A DNA stretch of 18,761 nt, from NCBI GenBank assembly GCA_964430085.1, contig CAYSES010000010.1, positions 1-18,761 on the forward strand. Direction: 5' to 3'. Shown piece after piece: positions 7,652 to 13,502 of this stretch. This stretch comes from RBG-13-33-26 sp964430085 (GTDB lineage Archaea > Nanobdellota > Nanobdellia > Pacearchaeales > GW2011-AR1). The stretch's first letter is position 1; every line of letters starts with the position of its first letter. The position numbers and the translations under genes are program-made. The notes beneath the pieces are model-generated. The model saw only the letters and a program-made list of their open reading frames with translations, had not been told where the DNA came from and did no database searches.

Positions 7652-7722
7652 TGCGCCGATCGGGATTCGAACCCGAGTCATCTGCTTGGAAGGCAGAGAT
7701 TCTGCCACTGAACTACCAGCGC
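7652..7722 (-). tRNA. tRNA-Gly (anticodon UCC)
   Basis: A 71-nt cloverleaf on the minus strand. The acceptor GCGCTGG pairs with TCGGCGC, with discriminator A. The anticodon arm is TCTGC-CTTCCAA-GCAGA with anticodon TCC and a normal U33. The T arm is CTCGG-GTTCGAA-TCCCGA-like. CCA is not encoded. A TATA-like element lies at 7747-7755. secF begins 9 nt past its 3' end. Confidence 0.93.
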
Positions 7723-7746
7723 GAATAATATTACATCCTTATTTTG

Positions 7747-7755
7747 TTTAATAAA
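7747..7755 (-). promoter_or_regulatory. TATA-like box for tRNA-Gly and probably secF-secD
   Basis: On the minus strand this reads TTTATTAAA, centred about 28 nt upstream of the tRNA-Gly 5' end at 7722. No other box fits the downstream secF gene. Confidence 0.4.
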
Positions 7756-7766
7756 TGTTGCGAATA

Positions 7767-7841
7767 CGCGCCTGGAAGGATTCGAACCTTCGACACCAAC
7801 CTTAGGGGGGTTGTGCTCTATCCAAGCTGAGCTACAGGCGC
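7767..7841 (-). tRNA. tRNA-Arg (anticodon CCU), with C33
   Basis: A 75-nt cloverleaf on the minus strand. The acceptor GCGCCTG pairs perfectly with CAGGCGC; discriminator G. The D stem is GCTC/GAGC, the T arm GAAGG-TTCGAAT-CCTTC. The anticodon stem CAACC/GGTTG encloses a 7-nt loop CCCCTAA, giving anticodon CCT. Position 33 is C where U is nearly universal. C35 and the G discriminator fit arginine identity. No intron is seen. Confidence 0.88.
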
Positions 7842-7845
7842 ACAT

Positions 7846-7854
7846 TTTTTAAAG
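7846..7854 (+). promoter_or_regulatory. TATA box of the small membrane protein gene
   Basis: TTTTTAAAG is centred about 25 nt upstream of the ATG at 7875. It lies 5 bp beyond the 5' end of the divergent tRNA-Arg, between that gene and its own box. Confidence 0.5.
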
Positions 7855-7864
7855 GATAATCTAA

Positions 7865-7870
7865 TTTAAA
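7865..7870 (-). promoter_or_regulatory. TATA-like box of tRNA-Arg
   Basis: TTTAAA is centred 26.5 nt upstream of the tRNA-Arg 5' end (7841). It lies only a few bases before the ATG of the divergent gene, so the two promoters overlap face to face. Confidence 0.4.
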
Positions 7871-7874
7871 AAAT

Positions 7875-8147
7875 ATGTTGGTTAAGTTGCTAGGCTTAGT
7901 TGATTGCATAGGCGGATTAATTCTGATATTCATTTCTGGAGTAAGTGTTCCGATACTATTTTTTATATTTTTCGGGATTATATTTTTAATTAAAGCGGGG
8001 ATTGGTTTGTTAAAAGATTTTGCGAGCTGGATTGATTTTTTTGTTGGGGTAACTTTTCTTTTATTTTTTCTTTTTCCTGTTCCCTGGATTATTTGTTTGA
8101 TTGTTGGAGTATTAGTGCTGCAAAAAGGATTTTTTAGTTTTTTATAA
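7875..8147 (+). CDS. Small membrane protein of unknown function
   Basis: 90 aa, almost entirely hydrophobic, with three likely membrane helices (about residues 8-38, 50-69 and 70-84) separated by short polar turns such as KDFASW. I do not recognise a family. The start is supported by a TATA box at leaderless spacing (7846-7854). The TAA stop directly abuts the 3' end of the opposite-strand tRNA-Leu with no intervening base. It sits among tRNA genes, and the context gives no functional hint. Confidence 0.7.
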   Translation: MLVKLLGLVDCIGGLILIFISGVSVPILFFIFFGIIFLIKAGIGLLKDFASWIDFFVGVTFLLFFLFPVPWIICLIVGVLVLQKGFFSFL

Positions 8148-8231
8148 TGCGGGAAGAAGGATTCGAACCTTCGTAGGCACTAAGCCACGAGAGCCTTAAT
8201 CTCGCCCATTTGACCACTCTGGCATTCCCGC
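8148..8231 (-). tRNA. tRNA-Leu with anticodon AAG (A34)
   Basis: An 84-nt class II tRNA on the minus strand. The acceptor GCGGGAA pairs with TTCCCGC; discriminator A, as expected for archaeal Leu. The D stem is CCA/TGG. The anticodon stem CGAGA/TCTCG encloses the loop TTAAGGC, so positions 34-36 are AAG (8195-8197 on the minus strand). The long variable arm is TGGCTTAGTGCCTAC. The 31 nt at 8157-8187 are identical to those of tRNA-Leu(CAA) at 13547-13577. The expected archaeal isoacceptor would be GAG, one base different. A34 is very unusual in Archaea. Confidence 0.9.
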
Positions 8232-8252
8232 ATACAAAGTAGATAAATTAAT

Positions 8253-8260
8253 CATATAAA
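8253..8260 (-). promoter_or_regulatory. TATA box of tRNA-Leu(AAG)
   Basis: On the minus strand this reads TTTATATG, centred about 25.5 nt upstream of the tRNA 5' end at 8231. Confidence 0.5.
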
Positions 8261-8264
8261 AAGG

Positions 8265-8272
8265 TTTATAAA
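8265..8272 (+). promoter_or_regulatory. TATA box of the archaemetzincin gene
   Basis: TTTATAAA is centred about 27.5 nt upstream of the ATG at 8296, immediately beside the divergent tRNA-Leu box. Confidence 0.6.
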
Positions 8273-8295
8273 AAAAGAGATTCAATGCTTTTTTT

Positions 8296-8832
8296 ATGGA
8301 ACGTGATAAAACTTTGAACATAATCCCGACCTTTACACCAACAGAAAGAATTGAAGAATTAGGGGACAGAATTGTTAAACTTCATCCCAGATTAAAAGAA
8401 TACAAAATTTTAAACAAAAAGCCGATTAGGTATTATCACAGGTGTTATAATCCAATACCGGGTATTGATTCTCGTTTTATTCTTAATCGTGGATGCTCTA
8501 ATTTAACAAAGAAAGGATATGATCTGGAAAGAGGAAATGATATTTTTTTATATATTGTAAATCAACCATTGATGGGTAGAGGGGTGGATTGTAATCCATC
8601 AAGAGAAGTTGAAGGAGAAGTATATGATATTTCTATTCAATTGGGGGTAATAACCTTAAAAGATAATCTTTTTACACGATTAGTTAATATTGGAGTTCAT
8701 GAAATAGGACATATGTTTGGAGCAAAGCATCATAAAAAAGGCAGATGCTACATGAAATTTGGAGCTAGTTTAGAATCTGCAGACTTGTCTTTTTGTAAAA
8801 ATTGCCTGGAAAGAATAGCACACCATATATAA
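8296..8832 (+). CDS. amzA: Archaemetzincin-family zinc metalloprotease
   Basis: 178 aa, the usual size of archaemetzincins. The catalytic zinc motif is H135-E136-x2-H139-x2-G-x2-H145 (HEIGHMFGAKH). The family's second zinc site normally uses a Cys right after the third His, a Cys five residues on, then a CxxC. Here these are H146, C151 (in CYM, supplying the Met-turn M153), C167 and C170. One Cys is thus replaced by His, which could still bind zinc. The role is a predicted cytosolic peptidase; natural substrates are unknown. No signal peptide is seen. It is a single leaderless gene, with a TATA box at 8265-8272, followed by the 5S rRNA gene. Confidence 0.88.
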   Translation: MERDKTLNIIPTFTPTERIEELGDRIVKLHPRLKEYKILNKKPIRYYHRCYNPIPGIDSRFILNRGCSNLTKKGYDLERGNDIFLYIVNQPLMGRGVDCNPSREVEGEVYDISIQLGVITLKDNLFTRLVNIGVHEIGHMFGAKHHKKGRCYMKFGASLESADLSFCKNCLERIAHHI

Positions 8833-8839
8833 CCAAAGA

Positions 8840-8847
8840 TTTATAAA
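8840..8847 (+). promoter_or_regulatory. TATA box of 5S rRNA
   Basis: TTTATAAA is centred 25.5 nt before 8869, the first base of the 5S terminal stem. This shows that 5S has its own promoter. Confidence 0.65.
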
Positions 8848-8868
8848 TTGAGCAATTTGTATAAAATT

Positions 8869-8982
8869 GAAGACGGCCATAATGAGTTGGAAACACCTGT
8901 TCCCTTTCCGAACACAGAAGTTAAGCTTCTCATGTTGATTGCGTTAGTGCCCCAAAAGGTGCCAAACAATCAAGCTGCCTTC
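8869..8982 (+). rRNA. rrf: 5S ribosomal RNA, unlinked
   Basis: The conserved core (GGAAACACCTGTTCCC then CCGAACACAGAAGTTAAGC) is unmistakable. The terminal stem GAAGACGGC (8869-8877) pairs with GCTGCCTTC (8974-8982) with one mismatch and one wobble. Helices ATGAG/CTCAT and TTGATTG/CAATCAA also form. Length is about 114 nt. No 16S or 23S is present on either side, and an independent TATA box precedes it, so it is a stand-alone gene. Confidence 0.95.
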
Positions 8983-8993
8983 TTTGTTTTTTT
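8980..8993 (+). terminator. T-rich terminator after 5S rRNA
   Basis: TTCTTTGTTTTTTT directly follows the 5S terminal stem. T-runs without a hairpin are typical archaeal termination signals. Confidence 0.45.
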
Positions 8994-8997
8994 AAAA

Positions 8998-9006
8998 TTT
9001 ATATAA
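8998..9006 (+). promoter_or_regulatory. TATA box of the RNase P component 4 gene
   Basis: TTTATATAA is centred about 25 nt upstream of the ATG at 9027. Confidence 0.5.
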
Positions 9007-9026
9007 TAAAGAGATTTAACTTATTC

Positions 9027-9290
9027 ATGAAAAAAATCTCAAAAACTGAAGCAGAAAAAAAGATTAAAGATTTCTTCAAAGATATTAGAGAAAAATCTCC
9101 AAAAGAGATTAAAAAGATTAAAAGATTTGCGATGAATAATAATATTCCTCTAAAGAATTTAAGAAAAAAATTCTGTAAAAAATGTTTAAGTCCTTATTCA
9201 GGAAAAGAAAAAGTTAGAATAAATAATAAAACAAAGAGCATAGTTTGTAAGAATTGTAATCATGCTAATAGATGGAAAATAAAATCTTAA
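9027..9290 (+). CDS. rnp4: Ribonuclease P protein component 4 (Rpp21/Rpr2 family)
   Basis: 87 aa. An N-terminal Lys-rich helical half (about 6-45, including IKKIKRFAMNNNIPLKNL) precedes a zinc ribbon with C50-x2-C53 (RKKFCKKCLSPY) and C74-x2-C77 (IVCKNCNHANRW). This helix-plus-ribbon layout and the FCKKCL...C.NC spacing match archaeal RNP4, which binds RNase P RNA together with Rpp29 and stimulates tRNA 5' processing. It is slightly shorter than usual. The last 4 bp overlap the convergent rpoN gene. Confidence 0.85.
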   Translation: MKKISKTEAEKKIKDFFKDIREKSPKEIKKIKRFAMNNNIPLKNLRKKFCKKCLSPYSGKEKVRINNKTKSIVCKNCNHANRWKIKS

Positions 9291-9484
9291 CTTTTCTTAA
9301 ACTTTCCAACTGTTTCAATTAAGTCAGTTTGACCTAAGAACATAGCTCTGCAGCATGCTCTTTCCAAGCCAAGCTCATCCAATACTTTTTTTGGATTTCC
9401 GCCGTCTGCAATTTTCTTTTTGTATTCTTCCCAAAGGTGACCGATAGGTTTACCGCATGAAAAGCATCTAACAGGGATTATCAT
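9287..9484 (-). CDS. rpoN: DNA-directed RNA polymerase subunit N (Rpb10)
   Basis: 65 aa, the normal size. The invariant N-terminus IIPVRCFSCGKPI and the zinc site C7-x2-C10 with C44-C45 (ERACCRAMF) identify the Rpb10-type assembly subunit that binds the RpoD/RpoL platform. In most archaea this gene follows rps9 in the L18e-L13-S9 operon. Here it stands alone about 6 kb away on the opposite strand with its own TATA box (9506-9513). Confidence 0.96.
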   Translation of the reverse strand: MIIPVRCFSCGKPIGHLWEEYKKKIADGGNPKKVLDELGLERACCRAMFLGQTDLIETVGKFKKS

Positions 9485-9505
9485 ATTATTATCCTTAATC
9501 TTTGG

Positions 9506-9513
9506 TTTATAAA
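9506..9513 (-). promoter_or_regulatory. TATA box of rpoN
   Basis: TTTATAAA is centred 25.5 nt upstream of the ATG at 9484. Confidence 0.6.
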
Positions 9514-9566
9514 ACTTATCCTATTAAAAAGTTTAATAAAGATTATGGATAGACCAAAACAAGAAT

Positions 9567-9575
9567 CTTTAAAAA
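9567..9575 (+). promoter_or_regulatory. TATA box for the zinc-ribbon gene, leadered
   Basis: CTTTAAAAA is centred about 42 nt before the ATG at 9613, implying a leader of roughly 17 nt. That leader contains GGTGA (9605-9609), a match to the archaeal anti-Shine-Dalgarno. This is one of few clearly leadered genes in the window. Confidence 0.4.
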
Positions 9576-9612
9576 CTAAAATTATTTTTCAAGATAACAA
9601 AAAAGGTGAAAA

Positions 9613-9804
9613 ATGAAAAAATGTATCTATTGTGGAGCTGAAGTCCATGAAAATTCTGTAATTGATTTCTGTGAAAATTGTGGAAGAAGAGTTTGGGGGG
9701 ATAAAATGTTTGCTGCTATTCTTGAAAATATGGAAAGAGCAAGGGATAACGGGGACCTAGAATTCAATTCTGGACAGCTGCAAAATGAAAAAAAAGTAAC
9801 TTAA
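9613..9804 (+). CDS. Small zinc-ribbon protein
   Basis: 63 aa. Two CxxC knuckles, CIYCGAE (4-10) and CENCGRR (20-26), form a compact zinc ribbon at the N-terminus. An acidic, probably helical stretch follows (MFAAILENMERARDNGD). I recognise no specific family. Such proteins can bind nucleic acid or protein, but nothing here decides. The start is supported by GGTGA 3 nt upstream of the ATG. Neighbouring genes have separate promoters, so no operon partner is evident. Confidence 0.7.
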   Translation: MKKCIYCGAEVHENSVIDFCENCGRRVWGDKMFAAILENMERARDNGDLEFNSGQLQNEKKVT

Positions 9805-9828
9805 CTATTGTGATTGATTGTGATTATA

Positions 9829-9836
9829 TTTATAAA
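9829..9836 (+). promoter_or_regulatory. TATA box of the 9858 gene
   Basis: TTTATAAA is centred 25.5 nt upstream of the ATG at 9858. Confidence 0.55.
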
Positions 9837-9857
9837 AAAAGGAAATAGTAAAATTTT

Positions 9858-10121
9858 ATGGATTATTCATCATTTAGGGGGAGGGATGTTGTAGCATATT
9901 TTTCAGAAAATAGGAATACCCTTTGTGTACAAGGAGAGTTAGATGGCAAGCATGAAGAAGAATTAGTTTTCAAAAATGCAAATGTAGATATAATAAATAA
10001 TGGAAAACTTTTTACTAGTGGTGATTATCTTGAATCAAAAAATGGCCGTTTGTTAAAAGAATCCTTTCCATTAGCATCCTTTAAGGAAAGTAAACTTATC
10101 GGAATCTGTAGAGTAAAATAG
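9858..10121 (+). CDS. Hypothetical protein, 87 aa
   Basis: I do not recognise this protein. It is soluble and mixed alpha/beta, with one Cys pair far apart, and no membrane helix or signal peptide. The N-terminal half (VVAYFSENRNTLCVQGELDG) looks like short beta strands, as in a small barrel. The exact TATA box spacing at 9829-9836 and codon composition like its neighbours support it as a real gene. It is followed by about 80 nt containing the L21e promoter, so it is probably monocistronic. Confidence 0.6.
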   Translation: MDYSSFRGRDVVAYFSENRNTLCVQGELDGKHEEELVFKNANVDIINNGKLFTSGDYLESKNGRLLKESFPLASFKESKLIGICRVK

Positions 10122-10171
10122 ATTATTCCTTCTTTTTTATTAAATTTTAAAGCAAATCCCCTTAGAGATAG

Positions 10172-10180
10172 TTTTTTAAA
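10172..10180 (+). promoter_or_regulatory. TATA box of the L21e-S11 operon
   Basis: TTTTTTAAA is centred about 26 nt upstream of the L21e ATG at 10202. It is the only good promoter before the seven-gene overlapped run. Confidence 0.55.
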
Positions 10181-10201
10181 TGGAATACATTTTGGTAATT
10201 T

Positions 10202-10465
10202 ATGGTAAATAGAAAACCTGTAAGAACCAGAGGAAAATTACAGCTTAGTAGGTACTTTCAGAAGTTAAATGAAGGAGATTTTGTCTCAATTTCACGTGAA
10301 TCATCTCTCCCAATTAATTTTCCAAAAAGACTTCAGGGAATCACAGGAATTGTAGAGGGGAAGAGAGGAAAAGCCTATATTGTAAAAGTTGCAGACGGGA
10401 AAAAATATAAAAAACTTTTAATCGAGCCAATACATTTAAAAAAAATAAAACAAATTAAGAAATAA
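10202..10465 (+). CDS. rpl21e: 50S ribosomal protein L21e
   Basis: 87 aa, slightly shorter than typical L21e. The KPVRTRGKLQLSRYFQKLNEG start and the SH3-like core GDFVSISRESS then PKRLQGITGIVEGKRGKAYIVKV are characteristic. It is the first gene of a run in which the next start follows after one base. The L21e-RpoF-DUF655 order is widely conserved in archaea, supporting all three assignments. Confidence 0.95.
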   Translation: MVNRKPVRTRGKLQLSRYFQKLNEGDFVSISRESSLPINFPKRLQGITGIVEGKRGKAYIVKVADGKKYKKLLIEPIHLKKIKQIKK

Positions 10466-10466
10466 G

Positions 10467-10769
10467 ATGATAATAAAAAGTGAACCATTAAGCATGGCAG
10501 AAGCACTGGAATATATCAAGAAAGGAGAAGGCGAAACAGATGTAGTTGGGTTTATAAAAAAATTCAATAAATTAAAACTAAAAGAAGCCAAGGAACTAAA
10601 ACAAGAAATAGAAAAACTTAACATTCTTAAGATAAATCCCGAATATTTAGTAAAGATTATAGATATTCTGCCGGAAACTGAAGAAGACTTAAATAAAATT
10701 TTTATTGATACCAGCCTGGATGAAGATGAAAGACAGAAAATACTTGAAACAATTAAAAAATTTAAATGA
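10467..10769 (+). CDS. rpoF: DNA-directed RNA polymerase subunit F (Rpb4 family)
   Basis: 100 aa. The pattern of a short N-terminal region with the SMAEALEYIKK segment followed by helices KLKLKEAKELKQEIEKL and an HRDC-like C-terminus (ILPETEEDLNKIF) matches archaeal Rpb4, the partner of RpoE in the polymerase stalk. The call also rests on the conserved position between L21e and DUF655. Overlap with the next gene is 4 nt (ATGA), so translation is probably coupled. Confidence 0.9.
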   Translation: MIIKSEPLSMAEALEYIKKGEGETDVVGFIKKFNKLKLKEAKELKQEIEKLNILKINPEYLVKIIDILPETEEDLNKIFIDTSLDEDERQKILETIKKFK

Positions 10770-11311
10770 TCAAAATGGAAAAAGAAGAACACGCAATCAT
10801 ACTAGACTATTTACCGAACGGGTATCCCTTAGAAGGAAAAATGATGCCTGTAGCCCAGGCTATCGGGAAGAAAAGCCTTGTCTTATTGGAATTAGTCCCA
10901 AGGAAAGGAATAACACTAGAACCGGGGGAAGAAGTATATATTGGTGAAGGAAAGCGAGACAAGATATATTATATTCTTGGAAGATTACATCGCGAAAAGT
11001 TAACAGAGTCTGCTAAAAATCAACTGGAAGAATTCATAACAAAAATAGTAAAGGAAAGAGAAAAGGAATTTGTTGATTTTTTTAACAAAGCAGAAGCAAT
11101 AAACAAACGATTACATCAGGTAGAATTGCTGCCTGGTTTTGGAAAAAGACATATGCAAGAAATATTAAAACAAAGAAAGGAAAAGGAATTTGAAGCATTC
11201 GAAGATATGAAAAAAAGAATTCAAAATCTTCCAGACCCTGAAAAAGCAATCGCGAAAAGAATATTGAATGAACTAATAAATATAGAGAGGCACAATTTAT
11301 TCGTAAAATGA
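10766..11311 (+). CDS. DUF655 family protein, predicted nucleic-acid binding
   Basis: 181 aa. The N-terminal half (EEHAIILDYLPNGYPLEG, then EPGEEVYIGEGKRDKI) looks like an OB-like beta domain. The C-terminal half carries a helix-hairpin-helix-like motif (LHQVELLPGFGKRHMQEILK, about 116-135). This is the archaeal DUF655 architecture, and the L21e-RpoF-DUF655 order is its usual setting. KsgA, which commonly follows, is absent; S13 follows with a 4-nt overlap instead. Biochemical function is not established. Confidence 0.9.
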   Translation: MIKMEKEEHAIILDYLPNGYPLEGKMMPVAQAIGKKSLVLLELVPRKGITLEPGEEVYIGEGKRDKIYYILGRLHREKLTESAKNQLEEFITKIVKEREKEFVDFFNKAEAINKRLHQVELLPGFGKRHMQEILKQRKEKEFEAFEDMKKRIQNLPDPEKAIAKRILNELINIERHNLFVK

Positions 11312-11781
11312 AATCGGAACAAAAGAATAATGAAAAGTATGAAGAAAGAATAGTCAGAATTCTGTCAAAAGATATTGAAGGAAAATTAAAAATCTATGTA
11401 GGCTTTACAAAAATAAAAGGTGTATCATGGAGTTTGGCAAATGCTATTTGCAAGGCGTTGAACCTTGACAAAAACAGGAAAATCGGTTCTTTGACAAAGG
11501 AAGAAATAGAAAAAATAAATGCATTTGTAAAAAATCCAAAAATGCCGCAATATTTATTCAACAGGAAAAATGATTATGCAACAGGAGAAGACAAGCATCT
11601 TGTTGGAAGTGATTTGGAACTTCAAAAAGAATTTGATATCGGACGAATGAAAAAAATCAGAAGTTATAAAGGATACAGGCATGCTCAAGGGCTTCCTGTA
11701 AGAGGGCAAAGAACAAAGAGTCATTTCAGAAAGAATAAAAAGAAGAGTGTCGGAATTAAAAAGAAAGGAGTTAAGAAATGA
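11308..11781 (+). CDS. rps13: 30S ribosomal protein S13
   Basis: 157 aa. RIVRILSKDIEGKLKIYVGF then TKIKGVSWSLANAICKAL is the archaeal S13 N-terminus. The C-terminal RSYKGYRHAQGLPVRGQRTK is the universal S13 signature that contacts tRNA and 16S rRNA in the head of the small subunit. It overlaps DUF655 and S4 by 4 nt on each side. AAAGGAG upstream of the S4 start lies in its last codons. Confidence 0.97.
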   Translation: MKSEQKNNEKYEERIVRILSKDIEGKLKIYVGFTKIKGVSWSLANAICKALNLDKNRKIGSLTKEEIEKINAFVKNPKMPQYLFNRKNDYATGEDKHLVGSDLELQKEFDIGRMKKIRSYKGYRHAQGLPVRGQRTKSHFRKNKKKSVGIKKKGVKK

Positions 11782-12263
11782 AACGAAAGCATAAAACATA
11801 TTCAAAACCAAAAAGGCCTTTTGATAAAGTAAGGATACAGGAAGAAGCAAAGATAAAAGAGGAATTTGGCTTAAAAAATAAAAAAGAAATATGGAAAGCA
11901 GAAGCAAAGATAAAATCCATAAGAGAGAAAGCAAAGAGATTGATTTCTGCAGAGGAAAATGAAAAACAGGCATTCTTTAACCAATTAAAAAAAATAGGAT
12001 TTGAAGTTAATTCAATAGGGGAAGTACTTTCATTGGACAAAACTGATTATTTAAAAAGAAGACTTCAGACAATACTTGTAAATAAAAAAATTGCAAACAC
12101 TTCAAAAAGCGCAAGGCAATTAATTGCCCACAAAAAAATTTTAATTAATGGAAAGAGCATAAACTCTCCATCATACATTGTTCCGATTAGCTTAGAAAGC
12201 AAAATTTCAGTCAAGCCTCACAAACAGAAAAAAATTAAACCAGAGGAACTAAAAGCAGAATGA
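11778..12263 (+). CDS. rps4: 30S ribosomal protein S4
   Basis: 161 aa. The N-terminus (KRKHKTYSKPKRPFDKVRIQ) and the S4 RNA-binding domain (DYLKRRLQTILVNKKIA, then SARQLIAHKKILINGKSINS, about 95-135) identify archaeal S4. S4 nucleates small-subunit body assembly. It is a little shorter than many archaeal homologues. A Shine-Dalgarno-like AAAGGAG lies 7 nt upstream of the ATG, in addition to the 4-nt overlap with S13. Confidence 0.97.
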   Translation: MKRKHKTYSKPKRPFDKVRIQEEAKIKEEFGLKNKKEIWKAEAKIKSIREKAKRLISAEENEKQAFFNQLKKIGFEVNSIGEVLSLDKTDYLKRRLQTILVNKKIANTSKSARQLIAHKKILINGKSINSPSYIVPISLESKISVKPHKQKKIKPEELKAE

Positions 12264-12703
12264 AAAAAGAAGAATTAACAGAAGAAAAACCAGAAGAGCC
12301 TAAAGAAAAGAAAACAGAAAAAAAAGCAAAGGAAGTTGAAGCTGTTTTGAACATATATACTTCTTTCAATAATACAATCGCTCATGTGACAGACATGTCC
12401 GGAAGAACTATTACAAAAGTTACTGGCGGTATGGTTACAAAGCACGGAAGGCTTAAAGCAAATCCAACAATCGCTATTTTTATTGCAAAAAGAATTGCAG
12501 AAAATTTAAAGGACTTAAAGGTAAAATCATTATATGTCAGAATAAGGGCAAAGACAGGAAATCCTGCATTGGGGCCTGGAGCACATGCAATCATAAAAAG
12601 CCTCACAAGGGAAGGTTTTAAGATATTAAATATATTAGATACAACAAGAGCACCTCGTGGCGGGCCTAAGAAAAAGGGTGGAAGAAGGGGAAGAAGACCA
12701 TAA
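12260..12703 (+). CDS. rps11: 30S ribosomal protein S11
   Basis: 147 aa. The core VLNIYTSFNNTIAHVTDMSG through GPGAHAIIKSLTREGFKI, and the Arg/Gly-rich tail ending GGRRGRRP, define archaeal S11 of the small-subunit platform. About 25 extra residues of alternating Glu and Lys precede the core. This highly charged extension may be the true N-terminus, since the ATG overlaps the S4 stop by 4 nt. Confidence 0.97.
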   Translation: MKKEELTEEKPEEPKEKKTEKKAKEVEAVLNIYTSFNNTIAHVTDMSGRTITKVTGGMVTKHGRLKANPTIAIFIAKRIAENLKDLKVKSLYVRIRAKTGNPALGPGAHAIIKSLTREGFKILNILDTTRAPRGGPKKKGGRRGRRP

Positions 12704-12704
12704 A

Positions 12705-12710
12705 TTTAAA
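12705..12710 (+). promoter_or_regulatory. Possible internal TATA box before rpoD
   Basis: TTTAAA is centred 26.5 nt upstream of the rpoD ATG at 12734, in the only sizeable gap (30 nt) of the run. A second TATA-like stretch at 12718-12726 is too close to the ATG. Confidence 0.4.
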
Positions 12711-12733
12711 AACCAAATTTATAAAATAATAAA

Positions 12734-13456
12734 ATGAAGATAATAGATAAAAAAAATAACCAGATTTCATTTAGCGCAGAATTAGATGAAAGCCTTGCAA
12801 ATGCGATAAGAAGGTATATCGATCAGATACCAGTACTTGCTATTGATGAAGTTGAAATATCAAAGAACGATTCTCCATTATACGATGAAACAATTGCTCA
12901 CAGGCTTGGATTAATCCCGTTAAAAATGGATAAAACAATGGGTGAGAACAGCACAGAAAATATTTCTTTAGTTGTCAAAAAAGATGGGATAGTATATTCA
13001 GAAGAGATGAAGGGAAAAGTTAGCCCTGTTTATGATAAGATACCTATTACTTTATTGAAAAAAGGACAGGAATTAGAGATAGTTGCTACAGCAAAAACAG
13101 GGAAAGGAAGCGAACATTCCAAGTTCTCTCCTGGTATAATGTTTTACAGAAACGGCATAAAACTGAAAATAGACAAAAACTGTCCTAAAGAAGTTGTTAA
13201 CATGTGCCCCAAGGGAATATTAAAAACAGAAAACGGAAAAATTTCTGTAGAAGAAGATAAATGTGATATGTGTGAAGTATGTGTTGAGTACTGTAAAAAA
13301 GTTGGCAAGGAAAATGCAATAGAAATAATCCCGACTAATGAATTGATAATCACTGTAGAAACATTCGGCCAGCTTCCAGAAGAAGAAATTTTTAAAAAGT
13401 CAATTGAGAGATTAAAGAAAGATTTGAAAGAAGTTTCTAAAGCTGTTTCTAAATAA
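12734..13456 (+). CDS. rpoD: DNA-directed RNA polymerase subunit D (Rpb3/Rpb11 alpha-like), Fe-S type
   Basis: 240 aa. LANAIRRYIDQIPVLAIDEVEI (21-42) is the archaeal subunit D dimerisation signature used for RpoD-RpoL assembly. A ferredoxin-like insert carries C150, C158 (in CPKG) and C177-x2-C180-x2-C183-x3-C187. That is a full cysteine set for at least one [4Fe-4S] cluster, as in some archaeal RpoD proteins. The S13-S4-S11-RpoD order is conserved. Normally L18e follows; here tRNA-Leu and pyrophosphatase intervene. Confidence 0.96.
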   Translation: MKIIDKKNNQISFSAELDESLANAIRRYIDQIPVLAIDEVEISKNDSPLYDETIAHRLGLIPLKMDKTMGENSTENISLVVKKDGIVYSEEMKGKVSPVYDKIPITLLKKGQELEIVATAKTGKGSEHSKFSPGIMFYRNGIKLKIDKNCPKEVVNMCPKGILKTENGKISVEEDKCDMCEVCVEYCKKVGKENAIEIIPTNELIITVETFGQLPEEEIFKKSIERLKKDLKEVSKAVSK

Positions 13457-13470
13457 TTGAATTCTAAAAC

Positions 13471-13479
13471 TTTTTATAT
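13471..13479 (+). promoter_or_regulatory. TATA box of tRNA-Leu(CAA)
   Basis: TTTTTATAT is centred about 27 nt upstream of the tRNA 5' end at 13503. Confidence 0.5.
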
Positions 13480-13502
13480 TATAAGTTAATGTTATTTTGT
13501 AT

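Noticed and set aside
10436..10792. A 118-aa leftward open frame opposite rpoF
   Set aside because: It is a shadow of rpoF and DUF655, which have clear family matches and conserved order. The translation is low-complexity Ser/Phe/Leu typical of antisense AT-rich genes.
10705..10947. An 80-aa rightward open frame in another phase across rpoF and DUF655
   Set aside because: It is rich in Arg and Cys without any motif, while the overlapped genes are well supported.
11554..12040. Two leftward open frames opposite S13 and S4
   Set aside because: Both are antisense to ribosomal protein genes, with Ser/Phe/Leu-rich shadow translations and no promoter.
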